Source of the DNA: Vicia villosa | Lineage: Eukaryota > Streptophyta > Magnoliopsida > Fabales > Fabaceae | Assembly (NCBI RefSeq): GCF_029867415.1 | Contig: NC_081181.1 | Location: forward strand, 123,385,042 to 123,449,041 | Length of the DNA: 64,000 nt | Direction: 5' to 3' | In this document: positions 1 through 10,558 of the stretch, in pieces | Position numbering within the stretch: position 1 is the stretch's first letter | How the letters are laid out: the number at the start of each line of letters is the position of its first letter | Program-made: the position numbers and the translations under genes | The notes under the pieces: model-generated | Seen by the model: only the letters and a program-made list of their open reading frames with translations | Told to the model about the DNA's origin: nothing | Databases searched by the model: none

Positions 1-1298
1 CTTAGACTAAATAACCTCCAAAATCTCGATTCAGCCTTAAGCTTTCAAACCTCATTTAGCGTTAGGTTTGAGACAAGCAAATAATCCACACGGAATTACC
101 TAACATTGCCTCTTTCACGACTCATGCTAGTGTAGTGTGCAACAACAACAAAACTCATGCAATTATGACTACTGCAACATCTTAATCATAAATATCACAT
201 CAATAATCCCCACACATCAAATTATTCCACCAATTGCACAACATACACTACGCATGGCATCAATCCCAAACAACGCATCACATTGCATTCATCATCTCAT
301 CACATCATAATAACATATAGCAAACAAGCTAAATCATGTTATATACAATCTTCACTAATTCACATCAAACATATACATATTTCAAGTATCATGTTTCTTC
401 ACAAAAACCATCCAAAAGTCATCCAATACATGCCAAACAATTCATCAAAATTCACGGTAATCATTGATAAATCATAAGCATACATAAACAAGATTCAAAG
501 AAATGAAAATATAAAATTTTCCAGTTTAGGCCACGCTACACGCACTACCTGACGCGACGCGCGCAACCCAGCGCGACGCGCGCTTCCAATTCCACACGAC
601 CCCATTTTACAGTTTGAACCGCGCTAAGCGCGCTCCTCGGTGCGACACGCGCTATACCAGAAAATTCCCTGCGAGATAGCAAACTCATTTCTCCCATTTT
701 TCTCCCAATAACCATTTCCAGATCAGAAATTAGCACGAATTTCATGTATACAACATATATGTAACACATATATCCAAGTAGAAACATCATAACATGATTT
801 ATATATCAATTTCATGAATTCAAGCATAAACCCTAACTTTCTTTCACATAGAAATTGAAATCCCCAAATCCTATGTTCATGATTTCTATCCACCATACAT
901 TACATATATTATGCTATACCCATAACAAAGCGAAAACTCACCCTTACCTTAAAGTGTAGATCCTCCTTCTAATTTCTCTCCCCCTCTTCTATGGTTCTAT
1001 CTCTTCTAGCTCCTCTTTCCCCTTTCTCTCATGTTTTCTCCTCTTGACTTGTTTTGCTCTTCTAATCTCTAACCCCCTATCTTTTGTATTCTTAATGGGC
1101 TTAACCCTCACCCATTCCATTCTAATAATTAGGCACAAATGTGGTTACTAACTATTATTTTCTTACTATTAATCCAATTAACCCAAAAACACAAATAATA
1201 CAAATATTCACCAAAATACATAATTAATTAATTATCACACCAATTAAATAACTTAAATAACTAATAAATAAATAAGAAAATTAAATCGGGGTGTTACA
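1..1298 (-). mobile_element. LTR fragment, gypsy/chromovirus-like, cut by window start
   Basis: The right edge ends in GGGGTGTTACA, the same type of terminus as the Tekay-like LTRs later in the window, which end in CGGGTATTACA. As in those LTRs, a CT-rich stretch follows an 'actcacc' motif (about 935-1040 here). A GC-rich island of GCGCGACGCGCGC-like repeats lies at about 540-655 in otherwise AT-rich DNA. No coding domain is visible. The orientation (5' end at 1298 on the minus strand) is inferred from the terminus. It could be a solo LTR or the edge of an element lying to the left. Confidence 0.5.
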
Positions 1299-1574
1299 AA
1301 AACTATTAATTAAAAAATTTAAAAAATAAAGAACAAAAAAGTAAAGTGCATAAATAAAAAAAATTAAACAAATTACGACTATTATTTATTCAATAAATAA
1401 AAATATATAAAAATTTTAAATTTTCTTTATTTATTTAAAATAAAATAGTATTTGCAATTCTTTAAATTGAATAAACTTATTTATAGTTATGAAATATATA
1501 TTTATTCTTTTTTATATACAATTTATGACTATTATATTATAGGAAACCTAACAGAGTTAGTAACTCGGACTTAA
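1299..1574. other. AT-rich spacer, nothing recognised
   Basis: Low-complexity AT-rich sequence with runs of A and T. No coding potential or repeat structure was recognised. Confidence 0.6.
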
Positions 1575-2210
1575 TGTAACACCCATTTAAAATATTTAAT
1601 TATTAATTATTGACTTCATATTATTTGGAAATTTCTTTATCCAGCCCCATGTCTTCTTGGTCACCTCTGGTGAAAAACTCAAAATACCCCTTACTTCAGA
1701 AATGCATTTTCGAAATGCAAAAAAATGTTGTTTTCAGAGATGCATCTCCATAAACACCTTTTTTTTTTTCAAAATTTGTCTTATTTCGGAAATGCATTTC
1801 CGAAAACAGCATTTCGGAAATGCATTTCCGAAAACAGCATTTCGAAAATGCATTTCCGAAATACTGCGCGTTTTGCAGATTAAGCAAAACAGCCCCCCTC
1901 CCCCATTCATTTTACCCTAAATCATCTTCAAACTTCCTTTCTTCAAAAATTTTGCAAAAGCAAGTGTGTAGTCTACAGTTAAGCTTTCAAAAGTTACTCA
2001 ATCTCAACATAAAGCTACTCAATCTCTTCAATTGGTAAGTTTTTTAATTTTTAGATCTATGATTCAAATCCCTTTTAGGGTGTTTAGAAATTGCAAAAAT
2101 TATATTGGGGTAGGTTGGTACTGCTATTTAGGTTGTTTAGAATCATTAAAAGTAGTTTTGATGTTGGATTTTGGGGTCTGCCATGGAAGTTGCAGAAATT
2201 GCTTCGCAGG
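1575..2210 (+). other. Unassigned transposon-like leader with palindrome array
   Basis: The stretch opens with TGTAACACCC, an LTR-type terminus. It carries five copies of a 20-bp palindrome, then a C-rich stretch (about 1890-1915), a leader-like segment and a possible splice donor (TTG|GTAAGT near 2034). It is cut at 2211 by the start of the Ogre LTR. No protein domain was seen. It may be the promoter and first exon of an unknown transposable element; the family is not identified. Confidence 0.35.
1695..1860. repeat. Array of five 20-bp palindromes, last three at 28-bp spacing
   Basis: TTCGGAAATGCATTTCCGAA is a perfect self-complementary 20-mer at 1785-1804 and 1813-1832. A one-base variant lies at 1841-1860, and more diverged copies at 1695-1714 and 1733-1752. 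The last three start exactly 28 bp apart. Short ORFs across the array are only translations of the repeat. Confidence 0.9.
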
Positions 2211-5200
2211 TGTTGCACCCCAAAATTTGCCCACTTATTTATTCCCAATTGGCTTTCATGTCACATTCATATGCATACTTCATCTAGGTCATTCATCCAA
2301 TACATTCATCCATATCACAGTTACCGTTCAAGAAAATTGACAAAAAGAGGCTGAGGTTGAGGAAATTCTTGGTTAAGAAGGATCAGATCTGAGGCCCTAT
2401 TGAAGAGGATCATTGCCATTGGCATGCTCTTAAAGCCAGCCAAGGTTCGTCTTCTCCAAGTTAAAGCTCCGGTTAAAGGATACAAAGCTCAGATTCATCA
2501 GGGGTTGCAAATCAGGGTTTTGACCAAAGTCAACCCTGTTGACTTTTTGGTCAAGATTTAATCAGAAGATGGTTCTGAATGTGAAATATGGTTGCCTTGA
2601 AGAAGTATCATTTACTGAAGCTTCTTTGGGTGAAAATTGGTTGAGAATGGGATCAGAGACTGATTAATCGGGAAATTCATCTGGAATTGAAAAAATCAGG
2701 AAAGGTTGACTTTTGGGTCAAAATCAGAGTCAACTGTCAGATATTGACTTTTGGTGGAAAATCGGTCAAAGAAAATCAAAGAGGTAAATAAAATCGAGAG
2801 TTTGACAAAATTTCCAAAAAATAAGGAAATGCCAACACTTAGAAATTTTTTGAGGTTTTTGGAATTGGATGAACAGTCAACTTCAAGCCCTGATTACACG
2901 TGGAAAAAGGCATTTTTTGGACAAATTTCCAACATCAAAGTTGTTCCTCTCATGGAGGAGAGCAACTTTGTAGTTGGACACTTTTTCATTTGAAGCTTGC
3001 TTGGATAGTTATTAAGATGTGAAGTTGAGACTTTTCATTTGAAACAAGTCATAATGGCAAGACAAAATTCTGGGCAGCGTGACGCATTTGATCAAACACT
3101 TGGCATGCCATTTTCCAACTAAATTTCAAGGAATTACGAAGATCCTTTGAAGGAATTATTGAAGGCTTTCTACTCTTTGCCATGCCCTCTTTCCAATGGA
3201 ACAATAACCAAGTCATTTGGATGAATATTGGATCATCTATGAAACTCTAAAGTCACACTCTCATAAAGAACAAGTTATGCTTCTGGCTGGGCAGATTCAG
3301 GTCACGCGCGTGGTATTATGTCAAACACGTGGAGTGCCCCTTTGAAGATCGGTTTCAAGGCTCCACAAACCTCCACAATGATCAAGCTAGGTATCAAGAT
3401 ACTCCTTGCCATGTCCCCTCTCCATTAAGACATATATCACATCAATTGGACAAGTAATGGGTGAGATATAAGGTCCTGAAGTCATGTCCTAATCAAGTTG
3501 TTATTTCTGCCAAAGAATGTGGGTCAGGAGCTAAGTCACGTGTACTATGAAACGTAGTGGTGTACCCTCATCTTGATGGCTAGTTTTGAAAGGGTTGCAG
3601 GTGTTCTCTCCCCGAGTCACCAACATGGAGCTTATTCTATCATGTATCCTCTTCACAAAGAGCCCAAAATTGAAACAAATGGGAAGCCATAGCTAGAGAT
3701 AGATGAGCTTAAAGTTGGCATCATGAGTGACTTACAAACACAAGGCAACAACAAAGTTCATGCACAATCCATTGGTGTCTCATATTCTCCAATTGGCCAT
3801 GCAAGCTACTGTACACGTGAAAAGCCAGGAAAGAGTTACTACAAATACTAACCCTTGCTCACTAAGTCTTGAAAAGGTCCCACTCCAAAGAATCCTCACC
3901 ATAACACTTGTATCTCACACTATAAAATCCAAAGCTCATTCACAAATCAAGACACGATTCATTTCCTCTTCACTCTCTCCAACTTCACACTTCATACTCT
4001 TCTCTCATCTTTCTCCTCCTTCTCTCTCGTCTCTCTCTCTCTCCACCACAACAAACCATAACAAACTTCTCTCTCCATCTTCAACCACCGTACCAAACGC
4101 CAACTAACTTCTCCGGCCACCGCAACCGCATCACTTCTCTCATTCAGCTTCTAACAACCACTACAATCATCAAGAATCGTCATCATGCTATAGCCGCTAC
4201 TGTCAAGCTCGCGCACGGAATGGATCTCACACTTGCTTCGCTTAAACGACTACGTCAAGATCCACCGGAAGTCATTCAAAGTGTCTCGACCAAGGTTGCA
4301 TCAGGTGAGCTTCGTAAAAACCTCCTCTGCATCTTAGATCGCATGCGGTAGTTCATAAATTCGTTTGCATATCTTGAATCTTGCGAGCTCTATTTCGTAT
4401 CAAGCCATGAGAATGCATGTTTCACTGAGTGTCATGGATATACTGGTATAAAGCTTTGATGTTGCATTGCTGTTAGCATGTGTTCGGATGGAAACGATGG
4501 AGGTTAAGACTAAATACCACTGTGCTTGTGTTTGTGTATGTATCATATGCGTGAATCTTGAGCTTGTTCGTTTCTGTGAAATATGATCTGTTTGGATGTT
4601 TGAGCGATATATTTTGAATTTTGCGTTTCATGAAGATCGTTATTATGAAGTTACATTGCTGTTGGTGAAATTGCATTGAGGTAGGGCTTCGTATTCGCTT
4701 TCGGTTTGTATGATAGGATAAGAATTAGGAAAAACTAATAGTAGATCTGTAATCTACGCAAAAATCCGAGTGGACCGGTTGTATTTTTTTTTGATTTCTG
4801 GAAAAAAATGATGAACGCCACCGTGAAACTGGCCGGGGAAGACGACCGGAGCCCTAGCTCCGGCGTCTCTGTTTGTTTACGCTTCCTCTCTCCGTCTGCT
4901 GACGTGTCACACTTGTATTGGTTCTGTTATCCAATTTGTTTGGCTTCTTGTCTTATTCACATGATTGAATGATGCGTTGGTATGTTCTGATTGGCCGAGG
5001 GCAATTTTTGTCTTCTTGTGACTTAATTTTAGTGGTGACCAATTGATATGAGTGTGTATCTGCATAACGTCACGTTTCACAAAAAAAAGAGCTATAAATG
5101 CCATGCTGAATGCTTTAAAAATGAAATAGAAAATAGAATAAAAGTGGAATGAATCAATTGTGATAGTACTGGGCTCTAAGTGTGCGCTGGGCCTTGCCAT

Positions 5201-6598
5201 CTTTCTGGAAACACACATCCCCAGTGCTAACGCAAACACGCTTCTGACTAGCTGGGCCTAGCGCCAGTCCTTTCCACACCCTCCAGCTTTAAGGCCCATG
5301 CGCCATTTACATTAGAAATAGTTCATTTTCTTTTTACTAATTCACCCCCTTCTGGCAATAACAAAAACAAACAAAAATAGTTCTTTTTATTTTATTGTCA
5401 TTGCTTGTTGTTTGAATTTTTGCCTAAATAAAAATAATAAAAAATGTTTTTACTCAATTAGAATTTCTAGGAATAATTGTTTTAATTAGATTTTAATTGG
5501 TGATTTTCTTTGAATTTTGATTGGTTCTTGTAATAAAAATAAATAGTCCTTTTTAGTTTTAATTTTTGGAAATAGCTTTGAAATGAATAAAAAATGCAAT
5601 GCTTGTGAATATTTTCTTTAATAGTTTAGAGTTTTACTTCTCTTATTTTTTTGAATATAATTTCCGTATTTTGTGAAATACCAAGAACGCCCCTAGTTGT
5701 TAAAACATCTCTATTCTTAGTTAATTCCCCTTAGATTTTAGGTTAGTCCTTAAATAAGAACTAGAATAACACTAGGTTTAGAAATTAGGTTAGCCCCCCT
5801 TTTTTCTCATCCTTCTTTTTCTTTTACAACACTAAAACATCTAAAAATATTCAAAATAAAATCCCTCTAAAAAATACAAAGAAAACACTTAAAAAACATT
5901 AATAAAAAAGTGAAAATCATTAAAAAGGGAATGGAAGCTTGAATCTCCCTTGCTTTAGGGAATCATTCGAGTGCTTGGATCTCCCTTGCTTTAGGGAACC
6001 ATTCGGGCGTAAGTTCCCAAATTCTAAAAGACACAAACCAAAGGGTAACTCGAATCTCCCTTGCTTAAGGGATCCATTCGAAACACCCAAACTCTCTTCT
6101 GTCTCTCGCCCTCGTGGCATTCTTAAGAACATGTTGAATCCATTCCATAATTAGGCGTATAAGTCTCCAAAGGTCGAGCATCGTGGAGTGCGACTTTAAC
6201 CTCTGTTCAACTAAAAAACACAAAAACATAGAAAATATTGAGCCGAACTACGGTAGCTATGATTCCTTGTAAGGGATACGTAGGCATTGGGTCGCGGGGC
6301 CTAAGCGAGCACACTTGTAAATAATTCCTTCTTTTCCCCGTATTTCTTTTGCATTCATTCACATTTAGGTTTTAGACATTAGACACCCTTTAGATAGAAA
6401 CAAACATAGGTGGATACCATCGAGTACGATGGGCGTGAGGGGTGCTAGCACCTTCCCCTTGCGTAACCGACTCCTGTGCCCTGTTCTCTGGTCGAAAGAC
6501 CTTGTTCTTGTTCTGAGTTAGGTTTTCTGATATTCCTTTCCCTTGATGGGATGAATATATTAGTGGCGACTCTGATTCCATTTTTCGTGGTAGCGACA
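2211..6598 (+). repeat. Ogre 5' LTR
   Basis: It starts TGTTGCACCCCAAAATTTGC, the Ogre-type LTR start, and ends GCGACA at 6598, two bases before the primer site. Its 4388 bp fit the unusually long LTRs of the group. A TATA box (TATAAAAT, 3921-3928) is followed by a CT-rich leader at about 3960-4080. The conserved GGATACGTAGGCATTGGG motif lies near 6276. A motif close to TCTCCCTTGCTTTAGGGAA is repeated three times at 5943-6075. Short ORFs within it (for example 3727-4107) are not genes. Confidence 0.85.
3921..3928 (+). promoter_or_regulatory. TATA box of the Ogre LTR
   Basis: TATAAAAT lies about 1.7 kb into the LTR, followed within 40-150 bp by a C/T-rich untranslated leader. This is the expected U3/R boundary arrangement. 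The start site itself is inferred. Confidence 0.55.
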
Positions 6599-6600
6599 GC

Positions 6601-6618
6601 TGGCGACTCTGCTGGGGA
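6601..6618 (+). other. Ogre primer-binding site (tRNA-Arg type)
   Basis: TGGCGACTCTGCTGGGGA follows the LTR end after a 2-nt gap. It is the known Ogre primer site, complementary to the 3' end of a tRNA-Arg, where minus-strand cDNA synthesis starts. Confidence 0.9.
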
Positions 6619-7472
6619 TGCTGATAGACCTGTGCTGGTCCATTCTTAGCGAGTCGATCCTAGCCTTTGTTTGTTTCTTTTATTGGGTGTTTCTTTGTTT
6701 GTTTTTATGTTTACATCTTGTATATATGTTTGCATGTTTATTTTCTGCTTGCATATCATGTTTATTTCTGCTTGCACATCATGCATCTGGACTATATTAT
6801 GGGTCCCCGTGGGGGCCACATATTTTTCTGCTTTGTTTTGCAGGTGGGGGGTTTTTGTGAGGTAAAAGGCCCACTACCTAGGCCAGTGACACATAGGATT
6901 AGCGTGGATGCTCATGTTGACTCCCGTGGCTCTTGCTATGATCGAGCTTGACATGGGATACCACAACTGAGCGAGGTTCTTTCATGGAACACTGTGTTTG
7001 GCACGCTTGTTGCCTCAAACACTTTGTACCCCATGGGAACTGTAGACCCTGGTGACCATTAGGGACCACCTGTCCGTGTCTAGAATACATATCCGTGAGA
7101 TTGGGGTGGGACAGGATACTAGCCTTCATCATACCCGGATTTCTATATTGCAATCTGAAGCCGGAATTTTGAACCTATTGTATTCAGTGCTACCCAGATA
7201 TCCAGAGTTGCGAGAGACACTCAGTCTCTCACCACATCACACACATGACACATCACGCTATTGCATCCACCTCACTTCATTCGTGGAGAATCCTAAAGTC
7301 TATTTCCGAAAAAAAATGTATACGATCTTTTATCGAAAAAAAAGGAAGAAAAAAGAAAAGAAAAATGATGAAAAGACTTTAGGATTCTCCCAATGAAATG
7401 CATTTCGCCATATCATTTAACATGCATGTTCATTTATTTTCAGGAATTTTTGGCTTTGTCTCCGACCAACAC
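6619..7472 (+). other. Ogre untranslated leader
   Basis: This sequence lies between the primer site and ORF1. Overlapping short frames of 60-115 codons show no domain. Its main structure is the inverted repeat near its 3' end, listed separately. Confidence 0.6.
7285..7390. repeat. 17-bp inverted repeat (hairpin) in Ogre leader
   Basis: The left arm at 7285-7301 (GGAGAATCCTAAAGTCT) and the right arm at 7374-7390 are perfect reverse complements. They enclose a 72-nt A-rich loop. In RNA this would be a strong stem-loop about 80 nt before the ORF1 start codon. Confidence 0.85.
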
Positions 7473-8205
7473 ATGGCTCCACCAATGAAGACTGGTAGAC
7501 GCAACCTCTCCTATACATTCCCGAATCCGAATCTGGATTCTCTTGAGTGTTTAGCAAAGAAGATTACGCCAGATGAATCGACCAAGTTCCGAGAGAAATA
7601 TGGGTATATTCTGAGCCTTCTCAAGATGCCATTCGCCAAGTACGAGCAAGAAGGAGTTCATACCCTGCTTCAGTTCTACAACCCTTCTCTTCGCTGTTTC
7701 ACGTTTCCCGAATACCTCTTGGTTCCTACATTAGAGGAGTATTCGCTTTATCTGGGTGTTCCGGTCAAAAAAGAAGAAGTTCCGTACTATGTCACTATGG
7801 AGGCCCCTACGTCCGTTGAAATTTCTAAGGCTCTTTATTTGAGCAAGTCGGTTGTGGAAGCAAACCTCTCCAAAAAAAGGGGGATGTCTTGGTTTTCGTA
7901 TGGAGTTTTTGGTTCAAAAGGCTTGTGATGCTGTTGAGGGAAAAGAATGGGACACATTTAGGGCTATCCTCGCTCTAAGTATCTATGGTATCATGATGTT
8001 CTCAAACGTTCCTAACTTTGTTGACATGAATGCAATTCATATATTCATTCTGCAGAATCCGGTTCCTACACTTTTGGGGGATGTTTACCACTCCATTCAT
8101 CACAAGAATAGTCAAAAGGGAGGTTTGGTTAGATGCTGTGCTCCGTTGTTATATCGTTGGTTCAGGTCACATTTTCCTGAGCGTGGTGCTTTCGTTGATA
8201 ATAGG
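7473..8205 (+). pseudogene. Ogre ORF1 protein, frameshifted and truncated
   Basis: The start is the ATG at 7473 (product begins MAPPMKTGRR). ORF1 is the extra protein upstream of gag in Ogre elements; its N-terminal region resembles the plant mobile-domain-like family and its function is unknown. The frame runs to an AAAAAAAGGGGG run at 7871-7882, where one extra A appears to shift it. The matching sequence resumes in the next frame (LVQKACDAVEGKEWDTF, from about 7900) and reaches the conserved RWFRSHFP segment near 8155-8180. Similarity ends at about 8205. Roughly 240 codons remain. The product is not functional. Confidence 0.75.
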
Positions 8206-8782
8206 CACACATCTAAACAGAACATCCCAGTTTCATAAGTTAGGTTTTTGAAACTCTATAATCTCAATTTTGTAGTTGAAATGAAACTCGAAGTGAAAGT
8301 GATAGTTAATGTTTGTTTTCTTCAGCATATTGGTGAGAATGGAACTACCAGAGCTCCAATTTGCATGGATCTGCAACGAGATACTTCTATGAGCAACAAC
8401 TCTATTGTATTGCAGATTGAAAATAAATCTCATCAAGTTAGTTAAATTTGTTTCAATTCACATAGATCAAAGAGGTTGATCTATGTATTTTTGCAATTTT
8501 TCTGGATTGATTAATTTCATCTGTATTCATATGCTTTATTTTATTTTCTACAGGTGCTTTAAGACATTCTTTGCAAGATAATTTGAAGCTATGCATGAGT
8601 ACAAGTCTTTATATGAATAACAAATAATTGAATTTCAATTTGGATTTTAGATTTCGCGTGACGGTTTCTATGGAGTAAAATCCATCGTTTTTGTTTAATC
8701 AGTCGAATTTTACATCAGATTATTGAATTGAGTTTTATTTGTCACGGCAGAGTGAAATAATTGAAGGGGAAAATCGGTGGTG

Positions 8783-8968
8783 ATGGCAGGAAATACTCAA
8801 GATTCTTCGCCTCAGTCTTTTCGGGAAGGCTACAAAGGGTTTTAGGGCGAGAGGTTATAGTTTATGAGCAATTATTCTAATTTCGTCAAGCGTGATAAAC
8901 CACTTACCTCATGGTTTGACTCTGATGTTGAGGAATTCGTTGCTTCTGATCCTGTTCATGGACATCTG
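8783..8968 (+). pseudogene. Exon-like fragment of an unidentified host gene
   Basis: An ATG at 8783 opens a frame (MAGNTQDSSPQSF...) with two in-frame TAG stops (8843-8845 and 8858-8860). The frame then continues openly from another ATG at 8864 through NFVKRDKPLTSWFDSDVEEF and DPVHGH to a good splice donor (CTG|GTAACA, 8968/8969). Purine-rich leader-like DNA precedes it. The acidic and aromatic composition looks like real protein, but I do not recognise the family. It could be a decayed host exon or a captured fragment. Confidence 0.35.
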
Positions 8969-9278
8969 GTAACAATTCTTTTACTTTTTCATCCATGTTT
9001 TTGTCATTTCATGTCATTGTGTGTGATTTGATTGATTCCCTACAAAGCATTTGGTTCTCGCATTATATCCTGAACTTCTACATAGTTTGTATGGTCATTT
9101 TGGATGGTCATTTTAGATCAAGTATACTTTGTGTTATGAAAATGTTTTAATATATCAGTTTGTTATTATTCAACTAACTTCACTATTATTTGTCTGTCAG
9201 TTATTGAAAAGTTTTATTTTTTGTATTTATTTCATGACCTACTATTTTACAGTTATTTCTATGGGATCTTGAGTATTT

Positions 9279-9358
9279 GTAGATTTTACATGATCGAGGG
9301 TTGATTTCATTTAAAATTGTAGATTTTACATGATCGAGGGTTGATTTCATTTAAAATT
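9279..9358. repeat. 40-bp direct tandem duplication
   Basis: Two adjacent copies (9279-9318 and 9319-9358) begin GTAGATTTTACATGATCGAG. No difference was seen between them. Confidence 0.9.
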
Positions 9359-10558
9359 TTCATTTATAATAGTATTTTCTATAAATGAAATTCATTTTAA
9401 CAAGTTCTGAACTATTGCTATTTACTATTACGACAGAGTTCATTTTGAGTTAAACCTTACCGAAAAATGATATATTTTACATTAGTGTTGTGATAATATA
9501 ATCATTAGAATTCATAATATTCATAAGTGTACGTTAGCTTATATTTTTAGAAGCAAATGGATGGATTGAAGGTGAAAGGCATATTTCAATAGTTCATCAT
9601 CCTGTTTTACATTCTTTTCAGTGAATGAGAGTGGAGTTGTTTTGCTCAAATTGTCAGACAGTTAGATGGAATTGGTTTGTTAATTGCAACAAGGATATTT
9701 ACATTTTTCAATTTATTTTTTACTACCTACAAACTCCTATGGTGGCCATCTTTAGTTTTTGCCCATTCTTTGGTAATGCTGATGTGTATTTGTTCGTTAT
9801 TTTTATTTTGTCGATAATTAATATTTTGTATTCATTCATAGGTTTTGAAAGAAGATTTTGTATTTGTGACAGCATCAAGAAGAAGATCAATATCGGTCAA
9901 ATGTAAATTTCGTATAGGAATTAGATTGACTATTAGTTTTCTAATGCAGGTTCAACCAGAAATACCCAACCAACTATTAGAATTGAAAAAATATGTCATC
10001 ATAATGAAGAAAGTTGAGAATCCCAATGGTCAAATATTATTATTTTATTTAAAATTATTAAAATATGCAATATAATGTTTGGAGATTTAATTAGTTTTAA
10101 TTTGGATTTAGAAATGATTATTATAGTAATTACTTTTCTTAAATGACTTATTTTATAGATTTCAAAAGTTAAAATATCTTGTTCCCATCTCAAATGAAGA
10201 AAAAATATATACAAAAGATTATCGTGCTTATAATAAGAGAATACATTATTAAAAAAAAATACTATTTATTCTAAAATATTTAGATAATTTCTATAAAATC
10301 TAAAACGTGAAAATTAATTTGGTTTCATCAAATAATTGAAAAGATTAAATATTTATATTTATTGTCAATTGTGTTTATTAAAATTGATTCACAATTTATG
10401 TAAAAATTATTATGATTTTCTATTTTTTTAATAAATATTACATTTTTAAATTTTTTTTACATTAATAATAAGTGATTCTTAAAATTTTATGCAATAATGA
10501 AAGAATAATTGTTTAAATTTTTAATATAAATTCTTATTTTTTTTAAAGTGTTTCCAAA

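Larger units (their letters stand above)
2211..8205 (+). mobile_element. Ogre (Ty3-gypsy, Tat lineage) retrotransposon, 3'-truncated
   Basis: Present in order are a 4.4-kb 5' LTR, a primer-binding site of the tRNA-Arg type used by Ogre, an untranslated leader, and the first part of ORF1, the extra reading frame upstream of gag that marks Ogre elements. The gag, protease, RT, RNase H, integrase and 3' LTR are absent. Homology stops in ORF1 at about 8205. With only one LTR there is no target duplication to check. The element is dead. Confidence 0.85.
8206..10558. other. Mostly unassigned AT-rich region left of the chromovirus
   Basis: No transposon domain was recognised. It contains one exon-like fragment (8783-8968), a 40-bp tandem duplication (9279-9358) and increasingly AT-rich sequence towards 10558. 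It may belong to the same unit as 19309-21181, which ends in a Helitron-type terminus; the chromovirus would then be an insertion within that unit. This link is an inference. Confidence 0.4.

Noticed and set aside
545..790. Minus-strand 81-residue ORF at the GC-rich island
   Set aside because: It lies within the LTR fragment and translates the GCGCGACGCGC-type repeats.
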